Origin: Bacillota bacterium
Lineage (GTDB): Bacteria; Bacillota; JADQBR01
Direction of reading: 5' to 3'
Length of the DNA: 44,739 bases
Assembly: GCA_016278515.1 (NCBI GenBank)
Contig: JADQBR010000037.1
Location: 1 to 44,739, forward strand
Shown here: piece by piece, positions 24,733-35,074 of the stretch
How the letters are laid out: each line of letters starts with the position of its first letter
How positions within the stretch are numbered: the first letter of the stretch is position 1
The notes under the pieces: model-generated
Told to the model about the DNA's origin: nothing
What the model saw: the letters and a program-made list of their open reading frames with translations, nothing else
Database searches by the model: none
Position numbers and translations under genes: made by a program

Positions 24733-26625
24733 TTAAGTCAGTTCTTCTTGCATGCTTTCGACGGCATTCATAACTTCATCAATGCTGGCCCCGTCTTCAA
24801 TAGTACTGATATCACCCATGCTTTCTCCTTCAGCGACAGCCTTTATAACCCTGCGCATGATTTTGCCGCTGCGAGTCTTTGGAAGCATTGTAACAAATTT
24901 TATATCTCTAGGGGTAGCCACCGGTCCAATTTTTTCCCTAATTAGATTCCTTAGTTCTTTTCTTTTTTCATCATCGGCGTTTTGACCGTCTTTAAGAACT
25001 ATTAAGCAAATAATAGCCTGGCCTTTAATCTCGTCTTTAACTCCAATGGCCATGCCTTCTGCTACCGCAGGATGTGAAGAAATTACCTCTTCGACTTCAC
25101 GGGTACCCAAACGGTGACCCGCCACGTTTATTACTTCATCGGCCCTTCCTAGAACCCAGAAATAACCGTCCTGATCCTCAATTCCATAATCTCCGGTCAT
25201 ATAGAGAAGTTTATTCTGGAAAAACCCAAAATAGGAGTTCTTGTATCGCTCGTCATTTCCCCATATAGTTAATAGATTGCCGGGCGGGAGCGGAGGTTCT
25301 ACTACTAGAAAGCCTTTCTGCCCATTAGGCACTTGATCTCCATCAGGGTTTACAACCTTAATTTTGTAACCGACAACCGGTTTAGTGGGTGAACCTGGCT
25401 TGATAGGAAGAGCCTCTACACCGGGCATGTTAGATAACATTGGCCACCCGCTTTCCGTTTGCCAATAATGGTCGATAACTTTCACATCAAGCGCATCTGC
25501 AGCCCAGTTCCATGTGGAGTCGTCTAAGGGCTCCCCAGCCAAGAACAAATATTTTAATGAACTTGAATCATGAGTTTTGAGGTATTTCTCTGGATGCTTT
25601 CTAAGAATCCTGAAGGCAGTCGGGGAACTAAATACATGGGTAATGCCGTATTTTTCAACTATTTCCCACCAAACTGATGGATCGGGATGTATAGGTGTTC
25701 CTTCATACATAACAGTGGTTACACCCCTTAACAGAGGGCCATAGACAATGTACGAATGACCCACAACCCAGCCAATATCAGAAGTAGTAAAGTAGACGTC
25801 ACCATCATTGACGTCGTAGATTTGCTCCATAGAATTATGGAGAGCTACCATATATCCTCCTGTATCGCGTACGACACCCTTGGGTTTACCTGTAGTGCCT
25901 GAAGTATAAAGAATATACGAAGGATCGCTGCTCTCCATTTCCTCAGGTTCTACAAAAAACTGCCCTTTTTCTTCTATTGCTTCATACCAATCAAGGTCTC
26001 TTTCCGGGACCATATTTAGTTCAGCATAACCGCGGTCTAGAACCACGCAGTGTTCTATTTTATGCTCTGCCTTTTCTATTGCTTTGTCAACAATCCCTTT
26101 TAAAGGAACTACCTTCCCTGCTCTCAAGCCTGCGTCGGCAAGCAGAACTACTTTGGGTTTAGCATCGTCAATTCGTTCAGCCATAGACTCGTAACTAAAC
26201 CCGGCAAATACTACAGAGTGGATGGCCCCAACTCTGGCGCAAGCCAGCATTGCAATTGCTGCTTCTACTACCATTGGTAAGTAGATTACCACACGGTCAC
26301 CTTTGCCTACTCCTAGGTTTTTTAAAACGCCGGCAAATTTATTAACTTCTCTATAAAGTTCAAAATATGTCAGAATTCGCTTCTTCCCACTTTCAGGACT
26401 TTCCCAAATAATCGCTGCTTGACCCCTTTTGCTGCCAAGAGCATGGCGGTCGACTGCGTTGTAGCAAATGTTAGTTTTCCCGCCGACAAACCAACGATAA
26501 AAGGGTTCATTCGAATTATCTAAAACTTCATCCCATCTTTCATACCAATGCAGTTGTTCGGCTGCATCGGCCCAAAACTTATCTGGTGTTTTGATGGATG
26601 CATTATAAACAGATTCATAAGTCAT
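24733..26625 (-). CDS. acyl-CoA synthetase, propionyl-CoA synthetase (PrpE/ACSS3) type
   Basis: AMP-forming ligase of 630 residues that activates a short carboxylic acid with ATP and CoA. Seen: the N-terminal ACS domain (WYERWDEVLDNS, FVGGKTNICYNAVDRH), the P-loop YILYTSGTTGKPKGVV, the RDTGGYMVALHNSM segment typical of PrpE/ACSS3 (acetyl-CoA synthetases have TTGGYL there), DHYWQTESGWP, TGDYGIEDQDGY and the catalytic, acetylation-prone lysine in KTRSGKIMRR. Propionate or a similar short acid is favoured over acetate, but that is uncertain. It is alone on the minus strand with its own terminator and GGGGGA before the ATG. Confidence 0.87.
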   Translation of the reverse strand: MTYESVYNASIKTPDKFWADAAEQLHWYERWDEVLDNSNEPFYRWFVGGKTNICYNAVDRHALGSKRGQAAIIWESPESGKKRILTYFELYREVNKFAGVLKNLGVGKGDRVVIYLPMVVEAAIAMLACARVGAIHSVVFAGFSYESMAERIDDAKPKVVLLADAGLRAGKVVPLKGIVDKAIEKAEHKIEHCVVLDRGYAELNMVPERDLDWYEAIEEKGQFFVEPEEMESSDPSYILYTSGTTGKPKGVVRDTGGYMVALHNSMEQIYDVNDGDVYFTTSDIGWVVGHSYIVYGPLLRGVTTVMYEGTPIHPDPSVWWEIVEKYGITHVFSSPTAFRILRKHPEKYLKTHDSSSLKYLFLAGEPLDDSTWNWAADALDVKVIDHYWQTESGWPMLSNMPGVEALPIKPGSPTKPVVGYKIKVVNPDGDQVPNGQKGFLVVEPPLPPGNLLTIWGNDERYKNSYFGFFQNKLLYMTGDYGIEDQDGYFWVLGRADEVINVAGHRLGTREVEEVISSHPAVAEGMAIGVKDEIKGQAIICLIVLKDGQNADDEKRKELRNLIREKIGPVATPRDIKFVTMLPKTRSGKIMRRVIKAVAEGESMGDISTIEDGASIDEVMNAVESMQEELT

Positions 26626-26937
26626 GTGGTTTGTTCCCCCTAATATATTATATCTGGCTCATTGCAAGTTCTTATAAGATTGTGTGAAACTGTCACCTCC
26701 TAAATGACTATTTTAACTATTATAAAAATTTTGATAATGTGCTAATTTCATCATAAAACCATTTTTCCCGAAAAACAAGTCAATTTAGGTGAGTGGTGAT
26801 ATTTAGAATGCTAGTGGTAACTAATTTAGGTTAAATGGGAAACAATAAGAATACTAGTATTTATTAGCTACAAATAGAGAATTTGATATAAACGACTTAA
26901 ATCGCATGTTAGTGACAATTACTAAGCATAGCGGGAG
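26626..26937. other. non-coding gap between divergent acyl-CoA synthetase and ctsR
   Basis: About 310 AT-rich bases without a supportable gene. The minus-strand promoter of the synthetase must lie here; a TATAAT is present on that strand near 26718-26723 but with no well-spaced -35. No sigma-54-type GG-N10-GC element was found on the minus strand. Confidence 0.5.
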
Positions 26938-26968
26938 TTGCATAAGTGGGCAGTCTTATTAGTATAAT
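26938..26968 (+). promoter_or_regulatory. probable sigma-A promoter of ctsR-mcsA-mcsB-clpC
   Basis: TTGCAT (26938-26943) and a perfect TATAAT (26963-26968) are separated by 19 bases, slightly long. The CtsR boxes begin nine bases further on, so bound repressor would cover the start site. Confidence 0.6.
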
Positions 26969-26976
26969 ATAGCTAA

Positions 26977-27011
26977 AGGTCAGAAAAAGTCAGAAGGTTA
27001 AATAAGGTCAA
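26977..27011 (+). promoter_or_regulatory. two tandem CtsR operators
   Basis: AGGTCAG-AAA-AAGTCAG (26977-26993) and AGGTTAA-ATA-AGGTCAA (26995-27011) each follow the CtsR pattern of two direct heptads with a three-base spacer. The second ends 13 bases before the ctsR ATG, so autorepression is expected. Confidence 0.85.
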
Positions 27012-27024
27012 GAGTGGTGATGTT

Positions 27025-27495
27025 ATGGGAAGTCTGGCAGATAAAATTGAGCAACACATAAAGAGTTTGTTGGAGGATCAGAAAAAGGGTTCGGTCGAAC
27101 TAAGAAGAGTCGATCTGGCAAAGGTTTTTCAATGTGTACCGTCTCAAATTAACTATGTATTAAGCACAAGGTTTGCCATCCAACAGGGATATGTGGTGGA
27201 GAGTCGCAGAGGAGGAGGCGGCTATATTCGTATTGAGAAAGTGGATATGGGAGATGATGAAAAGTTATTAAAACTAATTAATGATGCATCAAATAAGCTT
27301 ATTAGCCAGCAGGTTGGAGAAGGTTTAGTTGACCGGCTTTGCGAAGAAGAGTTTCTTACAAAAAGAGAGGTAATGCTAATAAAGGCTATGATTAACAGGG
27401 ATGCCCTGCCTGTTGATTTACCACTAAGGGACTTAATAAGGGGTAACTTACTAAGAGCAATGCTACTGACTCTTGTTAGGGATGACTTTAATTAA
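27025..27495 (+). CDS. ctsR: class III heat-shock repressor CtsR
   Basis: A 156-residue dimeric repressor of clp genes that loses DNA binding on heating. LRRVDLAKVFQCVPSQINYVLSTRF is the helix-turn-helix and ESRRGGGGYIRI the wing and heat-sensing glycine loop. The C-terminal domain contacts McsB. It is the first gene of the four-gene stress operon, directly behind its own operator pair. Confidence 0.95.
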   Translation: MGSLADKIEQHIKSLLEDQKKGSVELRRVDLAKVFQCVPSQINYVLSTRFAIQQGYVVESRRGGGGYIRIEKVDMGDDEKLLKLINDASNKLISQQVGEGLVDRLCEEEFLTKREVMLIKAMINRDALPVDLPLRDLIRGNLLRAMLLTLVRDDFN

Positions 27496-27547
27496 AGTTC
27501 TCCAAGCAGAGAAATCATATAAAAGACATTGCGAAAGAGGTGAGCAT

Positions 27548-28060
27548 ATGTATTGTCAGAATTGTAAAGAGAGGCCAGCGGCAGTTCATATCACAAAGAT
27601 TGTTAACGGTGAGAAATCAGAGCTGAAGTTATGCCAAGAATGTGCAGCAAAAGTGCAGGGTGAAACCTTTAATTGGGAGCCGCATTTCTCTTTAAATAAT
27701 TTGTTAAGTAGTTTGTTTGAGGAAGCAGACTCCACTGTAAGCTTTGCGCCTCGCGCTGGGAAACAACAGGAGAGGTGCAATACGTGCGGCTTGACTTATA
27801 ATCATTTTCGGCAAACAGGGAAATTGGGCTGTAATGATTGCTATCAAACGTTTAAATCCCAATTATCCCCAGTTATTCGGCGTATACACGGCAGTGATGA
27901 CCATACGGGTAAAATTCCTCAAAGAAGCGGGGAAACATTACAAGTAAAGAAAAAGATTGAGCAGCTTAAGGGAACCCTTAAAGAATTGGTACAGCAAGAG
28001 GAATTTGAAAAGGCCGCTAAAGCTCGTGATGAGATAAAACAATTAGAAGAGAAAATGTAG
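27548..28060 (+). CDS. mcsA: McsA, activator of protein arginine kinase
   Basis: A 170-residue zinc-finger protein. CQNCKERPAAVHITKIVNGEKSELKLCQEC and CNTCGLTYNHFRQTGKLGCNDC hold four CXXC pairs. A C-terminal UVR-type coiled coil (EEFEKAAKARDEIKQLEEKM) contacts ClpC or McsB. ATG 27548 follows AAGAGGTG; the frame is open upstream but overlaps ctsR without a site. It sits between ctsR and mcsB as in other Firmicutes. Confidence 0.95.
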   Translation: MYCQNCKERPAAVHITKIVNGEKSELKLCQECAAKVQGETFNWEPHFSLNNLLSSLFEEADSTVSFAPRAGKQQERCNTCGLTYNHFRQTGKLGCNDCYQTFKSQLSPVIRRIHGSDDHTGKIPQRSGETLQVKKKIEQLKGTLKELVQQEEFEKAAKARDEIKQLEEKM

Positions 28061-28077
28061 GTTAGGAGGTATGTCTA

Positions 28078-29145
28078 GTGGCATTTAAAGAAGTAATCAA
28101 ACGAATACGCAGCCGATGGATGGAAGGGGCCGGTGCCCAATCGGATGTAGTTATAAGCAGCAGGGTTAGGTTGGCCAGGAATATACAAGGTATTCCGTTT
28201 CCTCACCTGATAAGCAAGGAGGACGCTGATAAGGTAATACAGAAAATGGAAAAAGCAATAAAAGCCATTGGCGAAAAAGATTTACCTTCACTGACAGTTA
28301 CCTCCTTATCTGAATTAGATGCGTTACAAAAACAAATACTAGTTGAGAAACATTTGATTAGTCCGTTGTTATTAGAAAAAGACCAAAAAGCGGCAGTAGC
28401 TTTGACAGATGAAGAAGAAATCAGTGTCATGATTAATGAAGAGGATCATTTGAGGATTCAATGTATACTGCCGGCTTTGCAGTTGCATGAAGCATGGCAA
28501 ATCGCGAATCAATTGGATGACGATTTGGAGAAACAGTTGGACTTTGGCTTTGACGACAAATTTGGCTATGTAACAGCCTGCCCAACAAATGCAGGTACCG
28601 GAATGCGTGCTTCAGTCATGCTTCACCTACCAGGTTTAATTATGACTAAGCGCGCCGGTAGAGTGCTTCCTGCACTGTCGAAAGTGGGCTTAGTTGTGAG
28701 AGGCCTGTATGGGGAAGGAACAGAGGCATTAGGTAATTTGTTTCAAATATCAAATCAGATTACCATGGGTCGCAGTGAAGAAGAGGTAATTAGCAATCTG
28801 GCCGGCGTTACTCAAAAAATTGTGGACCATGAGAGAGAAGCTCGTACGGTGCTTAAAAAAGAATTAGGCATTCATTTAGAGGATAAATTATGGCGATCCT
28901 ATGGAACATTACGTTATGCACGTCTGATAAAAACTGAGACAGCATTGTCCCTGTTATCCCAAGTTAGGCTAGGCGTGGATATGAACATTATTAAGGGGCT
29001 TGACCCTCGTGTTATGACTGAGTTAATGGTCATGATGCAACCGGGCTGTCTGCAGTATATTATGGGCCAGGAAATGGATGCGGGTATGCGTGATGTATAC
29101 CGCGCCCGCTTATTAAGAGAAAGACTTAAGATCGACAACACGTAG
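28078..29145 (+). CDS. mcsB: McsB protein-arginine kinase
   Basis: A 355-residue enzyme of phosphagen-kinase fold that phosphorylates arginines and so marks proteins for ClpCP; it also removes CtsR from DNA. Seen: [44 protein letters not shown] around the catalytic cysteine, and a C-terminal [13 protein letters not shown]. The start is GTG after TAGGAGGT. It lies 17 bp after mcsA and 11 bp before clpC. Confidence 0.95.
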   Translation: MAFKEVIKRIRSRWMEGAGAQSDVVISSRVRLARNIQGIPFPHLISKEDADKVIQKMEKAIKAIGEKDLPSLTVTSLSELDALQKQILVEKHLISPLLLEKDQKAAVALTDEEEISVMINEEDHLRIQCILPALQLHEAWQIANQLDDDLEKQLDFGFDDKFGYVTACPTNAGTGMRASVMLHLPGLIMTKRAGRVLPALSKVGLVVRGLYGEGTEALGNLFQISNQITMGRSEEEVISNLAGVTQKIVDHEREARTVLKKELGIHLEDKLWRSYGTLRYARLIKTETALSLLSQVRLGVDMNIIKGLDPRVMTELMVMMQPGCLQYIMGQEMDAGMRDVYRARLLRERLKIDNT

Positions 29146-29156
29146 GAGGTGTTAAC

Positions 29157-31646
29157 ATGTTTTCTAGATTTACTGAAAGAGCACAAAAAGTACTGGCATT
29201 AGCCCGAGAAGAGGTTGCTAATATGGGGCATCCCGCAATCGGAACCGAACACTTGCTGCTTGGTCTGTTACGCGAAGGCGAGGGTGTTGCAGCCAGAACT
29301 TTGGTAGAGATGGATGCAGATTTGGAAGCTTTGCGCAATGAGGTAAAGAAGGTAATTGGTCAGCCGCAGCAAACGGCGGGACATGAAATAGGACTGACCC
29401 CGCGGTCTAAAAAAGTACTAGAATTGGCAGCTTATGAAGCGCGAAGGCAGGGAGTTAACTATGTAGGAACGGAACATATTTTATTGGGTTTACTGCGGGA
29501 AGGTGAAGGTATTGCTGCTCAAGTGCTGGACAATATGGGCATAAGTTTAGAAATAGTGCATCAAAAGGTACATGAATTATTGGGTGCAAACAATCAAAAT
29601 TACAAACACCCTCTATTTAACATGCTTTCCAATATGAACAATTACAATGATTTTCCCTCGGAAGCCAAAACCAATGGACACTCAAAAGACGGCAAAGGGT
29701 CAGCAACACCGACACTGGACCAGTTTGGCAGGGATTTAACGCAATATGCTAAGGAGGATAACCTAGACCCGATAATAGGGAGGCAGAAGGAGATTGATCG
29801 GGTCATTCAGGTATTGAGTAGAAGAACAAAAAATAACCCCGTTTTGATAGGCGAACCGGGAGTTGGGAAGACAGCAGTTGCCGAAGGATTGGCACAGAAG
29901 ATAGTACAGAACAAAGTTCCGGAAATATTGGCTGATAAACGAGTGGTAACACTGGATTTATCCGCGTTAATCGCTGGGTCCAAATTCCGAGGGGAGTTTG
30001 AAGAACGTCTTAAAAAAGTAATACAAGAAATTGTTCAGGCCGGGAATGTAATGCTTTTCATAGATGAGCTTCATACATTAGTTGGTGCTGGGGCAGCCGA
30101 AGGAGCAATTGATGCTGCAAATATTCTTAAACCTGCGTTAGCCAGGGGAGAACTTCAATGCATCGGTGCAACCACTTTGGACGAATATAGAAAATATATT
30201 GAAAAAGACGCAGCGTTAGAAAGACGATTCCAGCCCATAACTATTAATGAACCCACAGAAGATGAAGCGATACAAATCTTGAAAGGTCTGCGGGATAAAT
30301 ATGAGGCTCATCATAGAGTGGAGATCACCGATCAGTCTATTGAGGCAGCGGTTACTCTTTCCAGTCGCTACATCAGCGGCAGATTTTTACCCGACAAAGC
30401 TATCGACTTGATAGATGAGGCTGCCAGTAGAGTGCGGTTAGATACCAGCACTACGCCTGATGCTATCAAGAAAATGGAGCATGAATTGGAGGATGTAAAG
30501 AAGGAAAAGGAAGCAGCGGTGCATGGGCAGGAATTTGAAAAGGCCGCACAGTTGAGGGATAAGGAACAACAGTTGAGTAAAAAAATAGAGGAAGAAAGAG
30601 AAGGCTGGGAAACAGACAGGGGTACCAGAAATGCAATTGTGGGACCGGAAGATATTGCTCGTATTGTTTCAACTTGGACTGGGGTTCCCGTTAACAAGCT
30701 GGAGCAAACAGAAAGCGAGAAATTACTTAAGTTGGAGGAAATTATTCATGAACGGGTTGTAGGACAGGTTGAACCTGTTAAAGCCGTCTCGAAGGCCATC
30801 AGACGTGCTAGGGCAGGCCTTAAGAGTCCAAAGAGACCGATAGGTTCCTTTATTTTCTTAGGGCCAACAGGGGTCGGTAAAACAGAACTTGCAAGAGCTT
30901 TGGCTGAGGCTATGTTTGGAGATGAAGATGCATTAATTCGTTTAGACATGTCCGAATACATGGAGAAACATGCGGTATCACGTTTAGTTGGAGCTCCGCC
31001 CGGATATGTAGGTTATGAAGAAGCTGGTCAATTGACGGAAGCGATACGTCGAAAACCCTATTCCGTGGTGCTGTTTGATGAAGTTGAAAAAGCGCATCCG
31101 GAAGTGTTTAATATTCTACTCCAGGTACTGGAGGATGGACGCTTGACAGACAGCCAAGGGAGAAGTGTTGACTTCCGTAACACAGTTCTCATTATGACCT
31201 CGAACGTAGGTGCTTCTACTATAAGAAGAGAGGCTAAGGTCGGTTTTAAGGCTGACGATACTGACTCCTATGAAGGCATGAGACAGAACATTATGGAACA
31301 ACTGCGCAAATCATTTAGGCCAGAATTCCTTAACCGGATTGATGAAACCATAGTGTTCCATTCATTGAATTTAGAAAACATTAAAAAGATTGTCGGCTTA
31401 ATGTTGGAAGAGTTAAACAAGCGTATAGGGTCTCAGAAACTAGCCTTGGAAGTAACGAATCAAGCCAAGGAAATTATTGCGGAAGAAGGATACGATGAGG
31501 AGTATGGGGCACGACCGCTTAGAAGGGCCATCCTTAAGCTGGTTGAGGATCCTATCTCCGAGGGATTATTAGAAGGGCAGTTCAATCCTGGGGATACACT
31601 TAAGGTATCGGTGGATAAAGGAAAAATTAAAGTTGACAAAAAATAA
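29157..31646 (+). CDS. clpC: ATP-dependent Clp unfoldase ClpC
   Basis: An 829-residue AAA+ unfoldase feeding ClpP. It has two N-terminal Clp repeats (about 1-145), first AAA domain with Walker [10 protein letters not shown] (about 231) and Walker [15 protein letters not shown], a middle coiled-coil domain with the UVR sequence [18 protein letters not shown] (about 460) where McsA/MecA-type adaptors bind, and a second AAA domain with GPTGVGKTE (about 568) and [15 protein letters not shown]. It ends the ctsR operon and is followed by a strong terminator. Confidence 0.96.
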   Translation: MFSRFTERAQKVLALAREEVANMGHPAIGTEHLLLGLLREGEGVAARTLVEMDADLEALRNEVKKVIGQPQQTAGHEIGLTPRSKKVLELAAYEARRQGVNYVGTEHILLGLLREGEGIAAQVLDNMGISLEIVHQKVHELLGANNQNYKHPLFNMLSNMNNYNDFPSEAKTNGHSKDGKGSATPTLDQFGRDLTQYAKEDNLDPIIGRQKEIDRVIQVLSRRTKNNPVLIGEPGVGKTAVAEGLAQKIVQNKVPEILADKRVVTLDLSALIAGSKFRGEFEERLKKVIQEIVQAGNVMLFIDELHTLVGAGAAEGAIDAANILKPALARGELQCIGATTLDEYRKYIEKDAALERRFQPITINEPTEDEAIQILKGLRDKYEAHHRVEITDQSIEAAVTLSSRYISGRFLPDKAIDLIDEAASRVRLDTSTTPDAIKKMEHELEDVKKEKEAAVHGQEFEKAAQLRDKEQQLSKKIEEEREGWETDRGTRNAIVGPEDIARIVSTWTGVPVNKLEQTESEKLLKLEEIIHERVVGQVEPVKAVSKAIRRARAGLKSPKRPIGSFIFLGPTGVGKTELARALAEAMFGDEDALIRLDMSEYMEKHAVSRLVGAPPGYVGYEEAGQLTEAIRRKPYSVVLFDEVEKAHPEVFNILLQVLEDGRLTDSQGRSVDFRNTVLIMTSNVGASTIRREAKVGFKADDTDSYEGMRQNIMEQLRKSFRPEFLNRIDETIVFHSLNLENIKKIVGLMLEELNKRIGSQKLALEVTNQAKEIIAEEGYDEEYGARPLRRAILKLVEDPISEGLLEGQFNPGDTLKVSVDKGKIKVDKK

Positions 31647-31654
31647 AAGATTTC

Positions 31655-31697
31655 TAGAACAGCATGTAGAATTAACTCCATGCTGTTCTATTTTTTA
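31655..31697 (+). terminator. terminator of the ctsR-clpC operon
   Basis: TAGAACAGCATG (31655-31666) pairs perfectly with CATGCTGTTCTA (31679-31690), followed by TTTTTT. Classic intrinsic terminator nine bases after clpC. Confidence 0.92.
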
Positions 31698-31749
31698 GAG
31701 ATGAAATAACTACGCATTTTAGCAGGCTAGATACAAAGGGGGGGCAACT

Positions 31750-33108
31750 ATGGCCAAAAATAAGACTATATTTGTTTGCCAAGAATGCGGAAATGAAAGT
31801 TTGCGGTGGCAGGGGAAATGTATTTGCGGAGCTTGGAATTCTTTTGTTGAGGAAGTGGTAGTAAGTGGGGTCAATAAGAACCCTAAGCCGCTAGATAATT
31901 TAAGGAGCAAACCGGTTCCCGTAGCTGATGTAAAATACGGGGAACAATATCGAATAGAGACAGGTGATGGTGAGTTAGATCAGGTGTTAGGGGGAGGGTT
32001 AGTCCCCGGTTCATTGGTGCTGATTTCCGGAGATCCGGGTATCGGGAAGTCTACCTTGCTGCTCCAGATAGCAGATGGTATTAGTCAAAAATACGGTACA
32101 GTACTATATGTCTCAGGTGAGGAATCTCAGGAGCAAATTAGACTGCGAGCGGATCGTTTGGGAGTTAACAGCAAAGGGTTGCTAATTGTAACCGAAACAA
32201 ATGTTGACGTAATTCAAAGCCACTTGGAGGAATACAGCCCAGTGTTTGTGATTTTAGACTCCATACAGACCCTTTATACCGGCAATCTAACTTCTGCACC
32301 TGGCAGTGTTTCACAAGTGCGGGAATGTGCAGGTTGTATATTAAAATTTGCTAAAACGCTTAACATACCATTTATGATTTCAGCCCATGTTACGAAACAA
32401 GGAGAAATAGCCGGACCGCGCGTGCTTGATCATATGGTGGATGTAGTGCTTTACCTAGAAGGGGAGAAAAACTACGGGTTCCGTATGCTTAGGTCATTTA
32501 AAAACCGCTTTGGAACAACCAATACGTTAGGTGTTTATGAAATGGTACAGGAGGGCATGAAGGAAATTACCAACCCTTCAGAATATTTGTTGAGCAATCA
32601 AAGTAAAGGGGTCTCGGGCGCGGTGGTAGTAGCAAGTGTGGAAAACACGCGACCGCTGCTAGTGGAACTGCAGGCTTTGGTTGTCAGCAACGACCTAGGC
32701 ATTCCTCCAAGAAGGACTGTTGTAGGAGTAAATAGGGATCGCTTAAGCTTAATTGTTGCTGTGCTGCAAAAGAGAGCGGGGTTGTTTATTGGCAGTCATG
32801 ACATCTATGTTTCGTTGTTAGGAGGTGTCGATATTAATGAAACCTCTATTGATTTAGGTATTGCAGTTGCTATTTACTCCAGTTTGAGGGATTGTTCAGT
32901 TGATGGGAAAACCATTGTTCTGGGAGAATTAGATTTGGCAGGAAGGGTCCGCCCCATATATAATATCGAAAGGCTTGTGCAGGAAGCGCAGAAACTGGGG
33001 TTTAAAAAGTGTATTTTGCCGTATGCCAATCTCACAAAACTGCCAAAAAGTAAAATAGAGGTAATAGGCGTTAAGAGTATTCAAGAGACCATAGAATTGC
33101 TATTTTAA
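31750..33108 (+). CDS. radA: DNA repair/recombination protein RadA
   Basis: A 452-residue branch-migration ATPase. An N-terminal zinc finger (CQECGNESLRWQGKCICGAWNSF), RecA-like core with Walker A GDPGIGKST, the RadA-specific FKNRFGTTNTLG, and a C-terminal Lon-protease-like domain (about 280-450, SLLGGVDINETSIDLGIAVAI) are all present. ATG 31750 follows a G-rich site. It lies between clpC and disA as in Bacillus. Confidence 0.95.
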   Translation: MAKNKTIFVCQECGNESLRWQGKCICGAWNSFVEEVVVSGVNKNPKPLDNLRSKPVPVADVKYGEQYRIETGDGELDQVLGGGLVPGSLVLISGDPGIGKSTLLLQIADGISQKYGTVLYVSGEESQEQIRLRADRLGVNSKGLLIVTETNVDVIQSHLEEYSPVFVILDSIQTLYTGNLTSAPGSVSQVRECAGCILKFAKTLNIPFMISAHVTKQGEIAGPRVLDHMVDVVLYLEGEKNYGFRMLRSFKNRFGTTNTLGVYEMVQEGMKEITNPSEYLLSNQSKGVSGAVVVASVENTRPLLVELQALVVSNDLGIPPRRTVVGVNRDRLSLIVAVLQKRAGLFIGSHDIYVSLLGGVDINETSIDLGIAVAIYSSLRDCSVDGKTIVLGELDLAGRVRPIYNIERLVQEAQKLGFKKCILPYANLTKLPKSKIEVIGVKSIQETIELLF

Positions 33109-33160
33109 TCTATTAGGTTCAGCCACTAATTGGCATTTTTAAAATCGAATAACCATAGTC

Positions 33161-33211
33161 ATAAAGACATACGTTTTTAAGAACTTTAAAAATTATGTCT
33201 TTATTATTTTT
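33161..33211 (+). terminator. terminator after radA
   Basis: ATAAAGACATA (33161-33171) pairs with TATGTCTTTAT (33194-33204), with further A-T pairing inside, followed by TATTTTTG. The radA and disA genes are therefore probably not one transcript, despite their conserved order. Confidence 0.75.
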
Positions 33212-33252
33212 GCGGCATGATATGTTTTTATGTCAAAATGACCAGATTTTCA

Positions 33253-33280
33253 TTGATATCTGACAGTCGTAGGTTATGAT
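33253..33280 (+). promoter_or_regulatory. possible sigma-A promoter of disA
   Basis: TTGATA (33253-33258) and TATGAT (33275-33280) are 16 bases apart, beyond the radA terminator and about 70 bases before the disA start chosen here. Confidence 0.5.
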
Positions 33281-33357
33281 AATTTTGATCTCCCAGGATA
33301 TTTATGAGGGTATTAATAGATAATAAGGATAGCAACTTACTAGTGGAGGGACTTTTG

Positions 33358-34425
33358 GTGAAAGATACTGAGCGACTAATTAGTGCCTTAGAACAATTGG
33401 CACCAGGGACCCCTTTGAGAGAAGGCATTAATAATGTTTTGCGGGCAAAAACCGGCGGCCTGATTGTTTTAGATGACACCCCTCAAATAATGGATATAGC
33501 AGAAGGAGGGTTTGAAATTAATTGTCCATTTACTCCGTCAGCCTTATACGAACTGGCAAAAATGGACGGGGCCATTATTTTGAATAGAAAAGGAGATAGA
33601 ATTCGTAAAGCAAACGTGCATCTGCTGGCACGACCTTCCATACCTTCAATGGAAACCGGTATCAGACATCGGGTCGCGGACCGAGTAGCGCAGCAAACTG
33701 GTGTGCTGGTTTTGGCTATTTCCCAGCGACGCAACATTATAACTTTATATAAAGGAGCCACCAAATTCATATTTAGAGATGTTTCTTTTATCCTGACAAA
33801 GGCAAATCAAGCATTGCAAACTTTAGAGAAGCACAAACTTGCCATGGAAAAAGCTTTAGTTAATTTAAGTATTTTGGAATTTGACCAGTTGGTAACTCTT
33901 CACAATGTTTTAAAAAGTCTTCAGAGAGTAGAGATGGTTCAACGAATTATGCGAGAAATTAATATGCAAATTGTACAATTGGGTTCAGAGGGACGTCTAA
34001 TTAGTATGCAGTTGGAGGAACTAAGTTCAGGGGTAGCTAAGGAAAGATTGTTATTAATAAAAGATTATTTTATTTCCCAAGGAGAAAAAACTGCGGAGCA
34101 GGTGGTGGGGTTAATTGACCAGTGTTCTGCGGACGAGGTGAGAGATTCTCTTTCCTTAAGCCGCATTCTGGGTTATGGCGGTACCCTAAGTAGCCTTGAC
34201 TTATCTTTGTCGCCAAAAGGCTACAGATTGTTGGCCAAGTTGCCGCGTTTGCCTATGCCGGTCATTGCTAATCTGGTTAATAGGTTTGAGACACTGCAGG
34301 AGGTGTTGGCAGCAGGACTATGTGACTTAGATGAAGTTGACGGGATAGGAGAAGTTAGGGCAAGAGCGATACATGAAGGACTAAAAAAGTTACGGGAACA
34401 GATTTTGCTGGATAGGCAGTTTTAA
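33358..34425 (+). CDS. disA: DNA integrity scanning diadenylate cyclase DisA
   Basis: A 355-residue enzyme making cyclic di-AMP from two ATP while scanning DNA. The N-terminal DAC domain has DGAIIL and GIRHRVADRVAQQTG (the DGA and RHR catalytic motifs); a linker helix bundle and a C-terminal helix-hairpin-helix domain (LDEVDGIGEVRARAIHEGLKKL) follow. GTG 33358 is chosen because GTGGAGGG lies eight bases upstream and the family starts here (KDTERLISALEQLAPGTPLREG); ATG 33304 would add 18 unconserved residues. Confidence 0.94.
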   Translation: MKDTERLISALEQLAPGTPLREGINNVLRAKTGGLIVLDDTPQIMDIAEGGFEINCPFTPSALYELAKMDGAIILNRKGDRIRKANVHLLARPSIPSMETGIRHRVADRVAQQTGVLVLAISQRRNIITLYKGATKFIFRDVSFILTKANQALQTLEKHKLAMEKALVNLSILEFDQLVTLHNVLKSLQRVEMVQRIMREINMQIVQLGSEGRLISMQLEELSSGVAKERLLLIKDYFISQGEKTAEQVVGLIDQCSADEVRDSLSLSRILGYGGTLSSLDLSLSPKGYRLLAKLPRLPMPVIANLVNRFETLQEVLAAGLCDLDEVDGIGEVRARAIHEGLKKLREQILLDRQF

Positions 34426-34535
34426 ACGAACTTTAAAGGGAAAATAAAAATAGGGCACCTGAGCTTAGTAGATGTCCTATGGAGATGTTAACCCGCTAGC
34501 TTAATATTTGATTTTGGTCACATCGCAATAACTTA

Positions 34536-34946
34536 TTATGTGAAATTAAAAAATCTTAAAGTGGCAACTTTTTTGTCCTCTTTGGTTATTACCTCTTCCA
34601 GGCTCAGACCTAAAGTTTCACAAAGTGCAGTAATGTAGAATAAGGTTTTGCCCAGCTCTGCTTGAATTACGTCTTTGCATTCTTCGCACAACTCCCCCTT
34701 TAGATGGGTTTCTAAGTAAACCTTTAAATCGCTCAAAGATGCACATTCAGGTATTTCCTTTTTCTCCGCGTGGACTTTTACACAACCACAATTAGTAACA
34801 GCTTTTACTACGGCGCGGTTTACCCTAGCGTTAGTTTCCTGATTTTTAGATAGAATATCGAGGATGCTCTGATGGCGTACAAGAAATTGGGAAACAGTAT
34901 CTTGAAAGTCTGATAGAACTACTTTAGTTTCATCGCCTGACCCCAT
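34536..34946 (-). CDS. conserved clostridial protein of unknown function (possibly annotated DUF1573)
   Basis: A 136-residue soluble protein. The N-terminal half (FQDTVSQFLVRHQSILDILSK, RVNRAVVKAVTNCGCVKV) is helical. CGC and CEEC give three or four cysteines that might bind metal. The end, ELGKTLFYITALCETLGLSLEEVI, resembles the helix of MazG-like pyrophosphohydrolases, but the EExxE metal motif is not evident. I recall similar proteins near carD in other clostridia, without an assigned function. ATG 34946 is preferred, 11 bases after GGAG; TTG 34958 is too close to it. It is the only minus-strand gene between ctsR and the window end. Confidence 0.7.
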   Translation of the reverse strand: MGSGDETKVVLSDFQDTVSQFLVRHQSILDILSKNQETNARVNRAVVKAVTNCGCVKVHAEKKEIPECASLSDLKVYLETHLKGELCEECKDVIQAELGKTLFYITALCETLGLSLEEVITKEDKKVATLRFFNFT

Positions 34947-35033
34947 GGTAATAATCAACTCCTTTCATAAACTATAATAATTATAATGTTTTACAACGCC
35001 TGTTGTCAACGAGGTGCCAATTGTAAAATATCG

Positions 35034-35063
35034 TTGACATCGACAAAATTCATGTGATATAAT
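35034..35063 (+). promoter_or_regulatory. sigma-A promoter P1 of carD
   Basis: Perfect TTGACA (35034-35039) and TATAAT (35058-35063), spacer 18, with TGTGA before the -10. Confidence 0.8.
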
Positions 35064-35074
35064 TAAATATTTTT

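Noticed and set aside
34440-34535. Terminator after disA (TAGGGCA/TGTCCTA)
   Set aside because: The stem is only seven pairs with a G-U, the loop is long, and no T-run follows.
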